DNA of 9,239 bases from JAVXAG01 sp040307645. Lineage in GTDB: Bacteria > Bacillota > Clostridia > Peptostreptococcales > Anaerovoracaceae. Shown here one piece after another: positions 1 to 5,671 of this stretch. The stretch lies in NCBI GenBank assembly GCA_040307645.1, contig JAWRJF010000031.1, forward strand, positions 1-9,239, in the 5' to 3' direction. The notes beneath the pieces were generated by a model. It was not told the DNA's origin. It saw nothing but the letters and a program-made list of their open reading frames with translations, and made no database searches. Each line of letters starts with the position of its first letter. Position 1 is the stretch's first letter. The position numbers were made by a program, and so were the translations under genes.

Positions 1-27
1 ACCTTCCTTTGGTTTTTCTATACTCAT

Positions 28-36
28 ATTATACCA
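28..36 (-). promoter_or_regulatory. Extended -10 promoter for a gene beyond the left edge
   Basis: On the minus strand this reads TGGTATAAT, a perfect TGn-TATAAT extended -10 element for the housekeeping sigma factor. No convincing -35 hexamer lies 16-18 bases upstream, which extended -10 promoters can tolerate. Transcription would begin near position 21 and run off the window. The last bases (minus strand AAAGGAAGG, about positions 3-11) could be the start of a ribosome binding site, but no start codon is inside the window. Confidence 0.5.
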
Positions 37-91
37 CAAAAACCCTAATAAGTGTTGAAATTTCAGTGTTTATATTGATTTATTGCACAAG

Positions 92-128
92 AAAAAGTCC
101 TCGGATTCGTCGTGAACCCTCGGACTTT
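92..128 (-). terminator. Terminator downstream of tRNA-Arg
   Basis: Arms AAAGTCC (94-100) and GGACTTT (122-128) pair, with an imperfect inner stem (GG/CC and TTC/GAA). On the minus strand the hairpin is followed directly by a run of five T (92-96). This is the first hairpin with a U-tract after the tRNA and is the likely end of its transcript. Confidence 0.6.
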
Positions 129-140
129 GTCTTCAGTCTG

Positions 141-167
141 ATAGAGACAGGAAAAACCTGTCTCTAT
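141..167 (-). other. Perfect 11-bp hairpin in the tRNA 3' trailer
   Basis: ATAGAGACAGG (141-151) and CCTGTCTCTAT (157-167) form an uninterrupted 11-bp stem with a 5-base loop, which reads TTTTT on the minus strand. It begins five bases past the encoded CCA of tRNA-Arg. It has no U-tract after it on the minus strand, so it is not a standard terminator by itself. It may protect the trailer, block 3' exonucleases, or act together with the next hairpin. Confidence 0.55.
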
Positions 168-172
168 TTCTT

Positions 173-249
173 TGGTGCGCCATGAGGGACTCGAACCCCC
201 AACCTTCGCATTCGTAGTGCGCTACTCTATCCAATTGAGCTAATAGCGC
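173..249 (-). tRNA. tRNA-Arg (anticodon ACG)
   Basis: This is a complete 77-base tRNA with encoded CCA. The acceptor arms GCGCTAT and ATGGCGC pair over seven positions, including one G-T wobble. The D-arm is GCTC...GAGT. The anticodon loop CTACGAA carries ACG, which after A34-to-inosine editing would read CGU, CGC and CGA arginine codons. The T-arm is GGGGG-TTCGAGT-CCCTC. The top of the anticodon stem shows a G27-A43 mismatch where most arginine tRNAs have a pair. It has its own upstream promoter and downstream hairpins, so it appears to be a single-gene transcription unit. Confidence 0.96.
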
Positions 250-270
250 ATGCTCAACTCGTATGTTACA

Positions 271-300
271 ATTGTAACAGAAATGACTATCTTTTGTCAA
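271..300 (-). promoter_or_regulatory. Promoter of tRNA-Arg
   Basis: On the minus strand a perfect -35 TTGACA (295-300) is separated by 18 bases from -10 TACAAT (271-276). The start would fall near 264, about 15 bases before the mature tRNA. The -10 box lies inside a 16-bp perfect palindrome, TGTTACAATTGTAACA (264-279). Confidence 0.75.
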
Positions 301-370
301 AGGGAAAATTGTCAATTATGGTATAAAGTATGAATTAGATATGAAAATGGCTCCTAACTACTTTCTCTTT

Positions 371-409
371 AAAAAGGAAGAAATCGCACCAGCAAATGCC
401 GGTGCGATT
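371..409 (-). terminator. Terminator of fbp
   Basis: AATCGCACC (382-390) pairs with GGTGCGATT (401-409), and the inner GC/GC stem extends it past one mismatch. On the minus strand the stem is followed by a T-rich tract (TTTCTTCCTTTTT). It lies about 60 bases after the fbp stop codon. The rest of the 250-467 gap holds only the tRNA promoter. Confidence 0.75.
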
Positions 410-467
410 AATGTTTATTTTTGAGGCTATTTTCAAAGTAGGTTGATAAGTTAAAGTAATTATATAA

Positions 468-2417
468 TTAGTACTTTTCTTTTATTAACCCTTTTCTATA
501 GGCTTCAACCAAATCTTTAAGGTCCTCCACTTGTCTTACTATTGTAGCTCCCTGATCAGTATCAATTACCATCACTCTTTCAGGCATAGTTTCAACAGTC
601 TTCACTACCGGCGAATGGAATTCCTGTGTGCCGTCAGCTTTAAGTGGGCTATAAGGCTCATGCTCTGCTAGGGCCATAAATCTAGAGTTATAAATAAAAG
701 TATACCCAGCTATTCCGGTCTGTTTTTGGTATGCTTTAGAAATGCCGCCATCTATAACATAAAGTAATCCACCACCTTTAATTGGGCTTTCTCCATCTTT
801 GATTTTTACCGGTACATGTCCATTAAGGATTTTTGAACGCATAGGATCAAGGCCAAATTCTCTAAGTATTTTTTCACAAGGGCCTCTTTCTTTAATAAGT
901 TTATAATAAGGTCTTGCATGCTCTTTATGTGATGCTTTATCCGCAATAAAAAGTCTCTCAAAAGTAGTCATTTTATCCTTACCAAATAAAGGCGAGTTTC
1001 CACCAAGCCATAAATACCACATTAAATCTCCAGAGCGTCCTGTCTCTTCTGATTCCTTAGGAGAGAAATACGCTTTACGCACCTGGTCATCTAAATAATC
1101 CATAAGAGCCTTTCCTTTGCATGTGACACCGTTTATGGTTACCTCTTCAAACTCTCCCTCTTCCGTCATCGGAATGCACCCATGATACAAAAGATTTCCA
1201 TTAACCTTAGTGTATAACGCTCCATGGCTATAAAGGAATTTTATATGTTTTTGTAGTTTTTCCGATTGAAGAATAGATGCTTCTAAAGAATTCATCATAT
1301 ATTCCTCTTCAGCTGTAAATTTATATGGGTCTGCCGGATCAACTGTAGGAAGATTAGTGTCTTTTAATTGATAGGTCTTTCCCTCGATCTCAATAGTTCC
1401 TTTTTCATAGTCAATTTTATCCAGCAAAAGTCTCTCTTCCAGTTTATATTCCGGATGAGCCATAATTCGTTGGCCTTCAGCCTTGAATTGGCAAATCGCA
1501 ATGGCTTTATGCATTTTAGCAGCTAACTCTTCGTCTACTGGATCAAATTTATTTCTATCTAGAATGTGAGGCGCAAAAGCAGTGCATGGGTCATTGGCAT
1601 AGGTTTTTGCGGCAAAAGTTGCCAGTGGCCTTAGGTTAATTCCATATCCAATTTCAAGCATATCAAAATTATTATAACTAATATTCATTCTTATAATATT
1701 ACAGATACATGCCCAGTTTCCAGTCGCTGCTCCCATCCATACAATATCATGGTTTCCCCACTGAAAATCAACATCGTGATAATTCATCAAAAAATCCAAA
1801 ATATCATCAGGATGAGCCCCTCTATCAAAAATATCTCCAATTATGTGCAGTTGATCCACAGCTAAATTACTAATTACATCTGCAAGCTGTATTATAAATT
1901 CCTCTGCAACTTTGCACTCAACAATGGATTTGATAATCTCACTATAATAGTGAAGCCTGTTTTCTTCATCATCGGCATGAAGCAACTCATCCATACTGTA
2001 ATCTGCATACTGTGGCAATCTACGTCTGACCTTTGATCTTGTATACTTAGTAGAAACAGATTTACAAATAGTAACCAGCCTATAAATTACTGTTGTACAC
2101 CATTTATCAAAATTATGTTCCGAAGCTTTCCTTCTTTTTATTTCCGCTTCTGCATTATATATTAAAGCTGCCAAATCTTCTCTGTCAGCCTCGCTTAACA
2201 CTCCGCCGTAATGTTCATCGATTTTACTTTTAATAGTGCCTGAAGCGCTTTTTAACATGTGTATGAACGCCTCGTGTTCACCATGTAGATCACTTAAAAA
2301 ATATTCCGTTCCTTTTGGCAATGCTAAAATAGCCCTTAAGTTTATTATTTCTGCTGAGGCTGCCTTTATGTTAGGATAATCCTTAGCCAATAGGTTTAGA
2401 AATTTCAAATCCGCCAT
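468..2417 (-). CDS. fbp: Fructose-1,6-bisphosphatase class III
   Basis: The 649-aa product hydrolyses fructose 1,6-bisphosphate to fructose 6-phosphate and phosphate, the gluconeogenic step opposing phosphofructokinase, in the cytoplasm. It is of the large Firmicute class III type (B. subtilis Fbp is about 670 aa), unrelated to class I and II enzymes. Metallophosphoesterase motifs are visible in order: SDLHGEHEAF near residues 42-51, GDIFDRG at 194-200, GNHD at 221-224, a histidine motif YHGC at 411-414 and GHVPVK at 533-538. These supply the expected dimetal-binding Asp, Asn and His residues. The ATG is chosen because AAGGAGGA (2423-2430) sits five bases upstream. It is transcribed alone, divergently from spoIID, from a sigma-A type promoter at 2470-2498, and ends at the hairpin at 371-409. 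The reading frame is intact and near full length. Confidence 0.96.
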   Translation of the reverse strand: MADLKFLNLLAKDYPNIKAASAEIINLRAILALPKGTEYFLSDLHGEHEAFIHMLKSASGTIKSKIDEHYGGVLSEADREDLAALIYNAEAEIKRRKASEHNFDKWCTTVIYRLVTICKSVSTKYTRSKVRRRLPQYADYSMDELLHADDEENRLHYYSEIIKSIVECKVAEEFIIQLADVISNLAVDQLHIIGDIFDRGAHPDDILDFLMNYHDVDFQWGNHDIVWMGAATGNWACICNIIRMNISYNNFDMLEIGYGINLRPLATFAAKTYANDPCTAFAPHILDRNKFDPVDEELAAKMHKAIAICQFKAEGQRIMAHPEYKLEERLLLDKIDYEKGTIEIEGKTYQLKDTNLPTVDPADPYKFTAEEEYMMNSLEASILQSEKLQKHIKFLYSHGALYTKVNGNLLYHGCIPMTEEGEFEEVTINGVTCKGKALMDYLDDQVRKAYFSPKESEETGRSGDLMWYLWLGGNSPLFGKDKMTTFERLFIADKASHKEHARPYYKLIKERGPCEKILREFGLDPMRSKILNGHVPVKIKDGESPIKGGGLLYVIDGGISKAYQKQTGIAGYTFIYNSRFMALAEHEPYSPLKADGTQEFHSPVVKTVETMPERVMVIDTDQGATIVRQVEDLKDLVEAYRKGLIKEKY

Positions 2418-2469
2418 TAATGTCCTCCTTTTTAATAAGCGATATATTTATATTTTATTGTACTCTTAT

Positions 2470-2498
2470 ACTTTAAATGTTTAAGTCTTTTTTGTCAA
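2470..2498 (-). promoter_or_regulatory. Promoter of fbp
   Basis: On the minus strand -35 TTGACA (2493-2498) is a perfect match, followed by a 17-base spacer and -10 TAAAGT (2470-2475, 4 of 6 matches). The leader before the ribosome binding site would be about 35 bases. The -35 box lies only six bases from the CATATAAT element of the divergent spoIID promoter. Confidence 0.6.
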
Positions 2499-2504
2499 AC
2501 GAAT

Positions 2505-2512
2505 CATATAAT
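2505..2512 (+). promoter_or_regulatory. Sigma-E-like -10 element of spoIID
   Basis: CATATAAT closely resembles the -10 box (CATACAAT type) recognised by the mother-cell sporulation factor sigma-E, which transcribes spoIID in B. subtilis. The matching -35 position (about 2484-2490) is a weak match. The predicted start near 2519 would give a very short leader ending in GGAGGA. The sigma-E assignment is inference from the -10 sequence and the identity of the gene. Confidence 0.5.
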
Positions 2513-2522
2513 TAGACAGGTT

Positions 2523-2528
2523 GGAGGA
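2523..2528 (+). promoter_or_regulatory. Ribosome binding site fixing the spoIID start
   Basis: GGAGGA is placed four bases before ATG 2533. An in-frame TTG at 2521 would overlap this site and have no leader, so ATG 2533 is the preferred start, four codons downstream of the longest possible frame. Confidence 0.8.
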
Positions 2529-2532
2529 TTAT

Positions 2533-3519
2533 ATGAGAAGGAAAAATATACATGTTTTAAGTAAGAACAAAAAGTATTTTGTAGGTTATATTGGTTTAGT
2601 AATTATATTTGTAATTATTATACCTTTAACTTTTGTTTCTCTTTTTAATCTTTTTAATGGCGAGCATACTGGAAAAAAACACGTTTCTGTTGTTAAATGC
2701 CCAAGATATATATCTATAGAACGAAAAGAAACAGGGAAAACAGAAAGAGTTAAATTTGAGGAATATATAAAAGGTGTAGTTGCAAGCGAAATGCCCTCTA
2801 CCTTTCATAAAGAGGCACTTAAAGCTCAAGCTGTAGCCGCCAGAACATATGCACTGTCAAAATTACAAAGGGATGATCATCTCTGTGATACGACTCATTG
2901 TCAAGTCTACAGAAGTGAAAAAGAACAGATTCGTATTCACGGGAAAGGATGGAAAGAAACCGGTTGGAAAAAAATAAAAGAAGCAGTTAATTCTACATCT
3001 GGTGAAGCAATGTATTATGATGGCAAATTAGTTATGCAGCCATTATATTTTTCTTCCAGTGGCGGCAAAACCGAAAATTCGGAAGACGTTTTTTCTAATG
3101 CCTACCCATATTTAGTCAGTGTTTCAAGTCCTTACGAAAACGAGGCTTCCCATAAAAATGAAAAAATAACAATGTCAATTAAAGAATTTGCATCGACTTT
3201 AGAAAAATCCTTTAAGAATGAAAATTTTGGTAAAATAAAGAAATCAAAAATTGATGTTTTGTCTAGAACATTAGGTGGAAGAGTTGAAAAAATCAAAATC
3301 GGAAAAGTAACATTGCAAGGAAGCGATATCAGAACTGCTTTTAACCTTCCTTCAACGCTTTTTGAACTTTCTTTTTCAGGAGATAAAATTACTATAACCA
3401 CCAACGGTTCAGGCCATGGCGTTGGGATGAGTCAATACGGTGCAAATGGCATGGCAAAAAAAGGATATGGTTATAAAGAAATTTTGGCCCATTATTATTA
3501 CGGTGTAATTGTACAATGA
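2533..3519 (+). CDS. spoIID: Stage II sporulation protein D (SpoIID), lytic transglycosylase
   Basis: The 328-aa product is a membrane-anchored peptidoglycan lytic transglycosylase that, with SpoIIP and SpoIIM in the mother cell, drives septal thinning and engulfment of the forespore. A basic N-terminus is followed by one membrane helix at about residues 15-41, and the rest is predicted to be extracytoplasmic. The SpoIID/LytB domain shows VVASEMPSTF with the presumed catalytic Glu86 (Glu88 in B. subtilis), then KAQAVAARTYA, SSSGGKTENSEDVF near 174-187, and the C-terminal SGHGVGMSQYGA block near 293-304. C118, H122 and C123 (CDTTHC) form a candidate zinc site like that described for clostridial SpoIID. 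It lies next to murA as in Bacillus, but converges with it here. No spoIIQ gene follows. A vegetative LytB-like amidase enhancer is the alternative, made less likely by the sigma-E-like promoter. Confidence 0.92.
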   Translation: MRRKNIHVLSKNKKYFVGYIGLVIIFVIIIPLTFVSLFNLFNGEHTGKKHVSVVKCPRYISIERKETGKTERVKFEEYIKGVVASEMPSTFHKEALKAQAVAARTYALSKLQRDDHLCDTTHCQVYRSEKEQIRIHGKGWKETGWKKIKEAVNSTSGEAMYYDGKLVMQPLYFSSSGGKTENSEDVFSNAYPYLVSVSSPYENEASHKNEKITMSIKEFASTLEKSFKNENFGKIKKSKIDVLSRTLGGRVEKIKIGKVTLQGSDIRTAFNLPSTLFELSFSGDKITITTNGSGHGVGMSQYGANGMAKKGYGYKEILAHYYYGVIVQ

Positions 3520-3561
3520 AAACCTCTTAACTAAGCTTTTATTCTTAATCAGTTAAGAGGT
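3519..3561. terminator. Bidirectional terminator between spoIID and murA
   Basis: A perfect 11-bp inverted repeat, ACCTCTTAACT (3522-3532) and AGTTAAGAGGT (3551-3561), can be extended inside the loop by AAG/CTT. On the minus strand it is followed by TTTT (3519-3522), suiting murA. On the plus strand the following sequence is only moderately T-rich. It begins right at the spoIID stop codon, so it serves both convergent genes. Confidence 0.75.
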
Positions 3562-3589
3562 CTATATTAATCTTAAGCTTTAAAACGCT

Positions 3590-4855
3590 TTAGTCTTCTA
3601 AACGTATAATAGTGGCTCCAATTTTCCTGAATTTCTCGATGAATTTCTCATAGCCTCGCTCGACATGGTAAATTTCGGATATTTCAGTTGTCCCATCTGC
3701 AACTAACCCTGCAAGAACTAATGCAGCCCCTGCTCTCAAGTCTGTTGCTATTACCTGGGCACCATCAAGCTTCTTAGCCCCTTGTACAAAGGCTTTTCTA
3801 CCTTCTATCTTTATATTAGCGCCCATACGGTTTAATTCCGCGACGTGCATAAATCGATTTTCAAATACAGTTTCTATTACAACACTTGAGCCCTCTACTG
3901 TGGTTAAAAATGCCATAAAAGGTGATTGTATATCTGTTGGAAATCCGGGATAAGGTAAAGTCTTTATATCTGTTGAGACAAGCTGTGCATCTCTAGCAGT
4001 TACATACATTCCCTCATCTAATAATTCAACAGTAACACCACATTCCCTTAACTTTGCAATAATAGGCTTAACGTGGTCTGGAACAACATTCCTTATGAAA
4101 ACCTCACCTCTTGTAATTGCAGCTGCAAGCATAAATGTTCCAGTTTCAATTCTATCAGGAATTACAGTATGTTCTGCGCCAAGAAGCTTGGCAACACCTT
4201 CAATTTTAATTGTATCTGTACCTGCACCCTTTATCCTTGCACCCATCTTATTTAAGAAGTTTGCTAAATCTACAATTTCTGGCTCTTCTGCAGCATTCTC
4301 AATGTAGGTTGTACCTTTTGCTAATACTGCCGCCATCATTATATTCTCAGTTGCACCGACGCTAGGGAAGTCTAAGTATACACTACTCCCTACAAGTCCG
4401 CCATCCTTTGCAACAGCTTCAACATAATTATCCTTCTTAACTATTTCTGCACCTAAAGCCTCAAACCCTTTTAGATGTAAATCAATAGGTCTTTCCCCTA
4501 TAGTACATCCCCCTGGAGAAGGCATCTTCGCCCTTCCAGTTCTTGCAAGCAAAGGCCCCATAACCAGAATCGATGCTCTCATTTTTTTTACAAGTTCAAA
4601 TTCTGCTTCATGGGATTTAATATTTTTCGTTTCTATCTCAAGTACGTTTTCATCTATTTTATTAACTTTAGAGCCTAAAGATCCTAATAATTCTTTTAAA
4701 ACCTCTACGTCTCTTAAAGCTGGCACGTCACTAATTACACATTTTTCTTCAGCAAGTAAAGCAGCTGCCATAAGTGGTAAAACTGCATTCTTTGCACCAC
4801 TAATAACAACTTCCCCCTCTAAAGGTCCACTTTTTTGTACTAAAAATTTCGCCAC
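3590..4855 (-). CDS. murA: UDP-N-acetylglucosamine 1-carboxyvinyltransferase
   Basis: The 421-aa enzyme transfers enolpyruvate from phosphoenolpyruvate to UDP-GlcNAc, the first committed step of peptidoglycan precursor synthesis, in the cytoplasm. It is the target of fosfomycin. Length matches the family. Key residues are visible: K22-N23 in the GAKNAVLP loop, Arg93, the catalytic Cys117 in SPGGCTIGERP (so fosfomycin-sensitive rather than the Asp variant), the general acid-base Asp308 in GFPTDIQ, Arg334 in ENRF, Arg374 and Arg400. The start codon is GTG, fixed by GGAGGA at 4861-4866 with a five-base spacer. Low-GC Firmicutes often carry two paralogues; neighbouring spoIID suggests the Bacillus murAA position. 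It is monocistronic, with its own sigma-A promoter and a terminator shared with spoIID. Confidence 0.97.
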   Translation of the reverse strand: MAKFLVQKSGPLEGEVVISGAKNAVLPLMAAALLAEEKCVISDVPALRDVEVLKELLGSLGSKVNKIDENVLEIETKNIKSHEAEFELVKKMRASILVMGPLLARTGRAKMPSPGGCTIGERPIDLHLKGFEALGAEIVKKDNYVEAVAKDGGLVGSSVYLDFPSVGATENIMMAAVLAKGTTYIENAAEEPEIVDLANFLNKMGARIKGAGTDTIKIEGVAKLLGAEHTVIPDRIETGTFMLAAAITRGEVFIRNVVPDHVKPIIAKLRECGVTVELLDEGMYVTARDAQLVSTDIKTLPYPGFPTDIQSPFMAFLTTVEGSSVVIETVFENRFMHVAELNRMGANIKIEGRKAFVQGAKKLDGAQVIATDLRAGAALVLAGLVADGTTEISEIYHVERGYEKFIEKFRKIGATIIRLED

Positions 4856-4860
4856 AACAA

Positions 4861-4866
4861 TCCTCC
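4861..4866 (-). promoter_or_regulatory. Ribosome binding site fixing the murA GTG start
   Basis: GGAGGA on the minus strand lies five bases upstream of GTG (4853-4855). No ATG is positioned as well, so murA most likely starts with GTG. Confidence 0.75.
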
Positions 4867-4884
4867 ATAAGATTTAATACCTAT

Positions 4885-4913
4885 AGTATACTAATTTTTA
4901 TATATTATTTCAA
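4885..4913 (-). promoter_or_regulatory. Promoter of murA
   Basis: On the minus strand -35 TTGAAA (4908-4913) and -10 TATACT (4885-4890) are separated by exactly 17 bases, each matching sigma-A consensus at five of six positions. It lies between the abrB terminator and the murA ribosome binding site. Confidence 0.75.
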
Positions 4914-4923
4914 CAAAGACAGT

Positions 4924-4952
4924 AAAAAAACCTGCCTGTTGCAGGTTTTTTT
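4924..4952. terminator. Terminator after abrB, symmetric
   Basis: Seven A, CCTGC, a five-base loop, GCAGG and seven T form a symmetric hairpin that works in either direction. It ends the abrB transcript 28 bases after the stop codon and separates it from the murA promoter. Confidence 0.9.
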
Positions 4953-4980
4953 ATTTCTCTTAACATATTACTTGTTTTTT

Positions 4981-5223
4981 CTAAAGTTTTTTCATTTCCT
5001 CTACGCATTTTGCACAAACACTCTTGCCATGTACTAACTTAATATCATTGACATCTCCACAAAATACACATGATGGTTCATATTTTTTAAGCATGATATA
5101 TTGTCCATCAACAAAGATTTCTAATGAATCCTCAGTGTTAATACCGAGATTTCTTCTTAACTCTACCGGAATAACAACTCTTCCAAGAGCATCTACCGGC
5201 CTAACAATACCTGTTGCTTTCAT
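4981..5223 (-). CDS. abrB: AbrB-family transition-state regulator with C-terminal Cys4 motif
   Basis: The 80-aa DNA-binding protein belongs to the AbrB/SpoVT family, which in Bacillus represses stationary-phase genes during growth and is itself repressed by Spo0A-P. The N-terminal swapped-hairpin domain (about residues 1-47) is highly typical: MKATGIVRPVDALGRVVIP followed by ELRRNLGI, with the conserved basic residues R8, R15, R23 and R24 used by AbrB for DNA contact. The C-terminal part differs from Bacillus: C52-x2-C55 and C70-x2-C73 form a small candidate zinc ribbon in place of the AbrB multimerisation tail. The ATG has AAAGGAG (5230-5236) at six bases. It follows the 5257-5604 gene by 33 bases without an evident promoter of its own, so the two are probably cotranscribed, and ends at the 4924-4952 hairpin. 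Its place after the tmk-holB-ricT-trmN6 group mirrors Bacillus. Confidence 0.92.
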   Translation of the reverse strand: MKATGIVRPVDALGRVVIPVELRRNLGINTEDSLEIFVDGQYIMLKKYEPSCVFCGDVNDIKLVHGKSVCAKCVEEMKKL

Positions 5224-5256
5224 ACTTTACTCCTTTCAAAACATATTGACCCTAAT

Positions 5257-5604
5257 TTAGCTTTTTTTAGTACAGCCCTTAATATCGTTCTTTTTAATTA
5301 GATTAGATAGAGACCCTAATGCATTGACAATATTAGATACAGCAGATACAATGCTCTGGTTTCCTTTTAGCATTTCTGAAAAATGGGAAACTGTATCTGC
5401 AACATCATCAACCATTCCATCTACTTCTACAGCTTTTTTCGCAGCGATTTCAGAGACAACCTTTGTATCTTCTAAAATTTTATTTGTTACTTTAACTGTT
5501 TTTACTAAATTTTTCATAAGTATAACTAGATAACCTAAAAAGACTATCACACCTGTGCATATTAAAAATATAAGTAAATCCTTTAGTGACAATGTTATTT
5601 CCAT
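5257..5604 (-). CDS. Small membrane-anchored coiled-coil protein, DUF948-like
   Basis: The 115-aa product is of unknown function. One strong membrane helix is seen at about residues 9-31 (LLIFLICTGVIVFLGYLVIL), and the remaining 85 residues are helical in character with spaced hydrophobics (VTNKILEDTKVVSEIAAKKA, VDGMVDDVADTVSHFSEML), suggesting an extended coiled coil. This architecture resembles DUF948/YtxG-type Firmicute proteins, but that assignment rests on overall pattern only. The start is well supported by AAGGAGGT (5611-5618), a near-perfect match to the 16S anti-SD. A promoter at 5637-5665 lies immediately upstream, so it heads a two-gene unit with abrB. In Bacillus the corresponding place between yabB and abrB is held by yazA and rsmI, neither of which is present here. 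Confidence 0.85.
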   Translation of the reverse strand: MEITLSLKDLLIFLICTGVIVFLGYLVILMKNLVKTVKVTNKILEDTKVVSEIAAKKAVEVDGMVDDVADTVSHFSEMLKGNQSIVSAVSNIVNALGSLSNLIKKNDIKGCTKKS

Positions 5605-5636
5605 CTTCGGACCTCCTTTTTACTCTCCTATGGAGT

Positions 5637-5665
5637 ATTATAACTTTTTTACCATATAATAGCAA
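5637..5665 (-). promoter_or_regulatory. Promoter of the coiled-coil gene and abrB
   Basis: On the minus strand -35 TTGCTA (5660-5665) and a perfect -10 TATAAT (5637-5642) are 17 bases apart, in the 67-base gap after the trmN6 stop. No terminator was seen in this gap, so read-through from the tmk operon may also feed abrB. Confidence 0.7.
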
Positions 5666-5671
5666 CATATT

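Noticed and set aside
133..315. Minus-strand 60-codon frame across the tRNA-Arg gene
   Set aside because: Its core (LLAQLDRVAHYECEGWGFES) is simply the translation of the tRNA, a common artefact.
341..424. Plus-strand 27-codon frame between tRNA-Arg and fbp
   Set aside because: No ribosome binding site or promoter, and most of it is the fbp terminator hairpin.
2521..2532. Upstream TTG start for spoIID
   Set aside because: The TTG overlaps the GGAGGA site that correctly serves ATG 2533, and it would have almost no leader.
2626..2829. Minus-strand frame inside spoIID, with a similar one at 3132-3404
   Set aside because: Antisense shadows of a well-conserved gene, without ribosome binding sites or recognisable motifs.
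4073..4307. Two overlapping plus-strand frames inside murA
   Set aside because: Antisense to conserved murA codons and showing no protein family features.
5024..5260. Plus-strand frame opposite abrB, and those at 5324-5533, 5859-6044, 6590-6844 and 8614-8796
   Set aside because: All are mirror frames of confidently assigned minus-strand genes and lack start signals.
5626..5636. CTCC-TAT-GGAG mini-hairpin near the coiled-coil gene leader
   Set aside because: The stem is only four base pairs and has no U-tract, so it is too weak to call a terminator or riboswitch.
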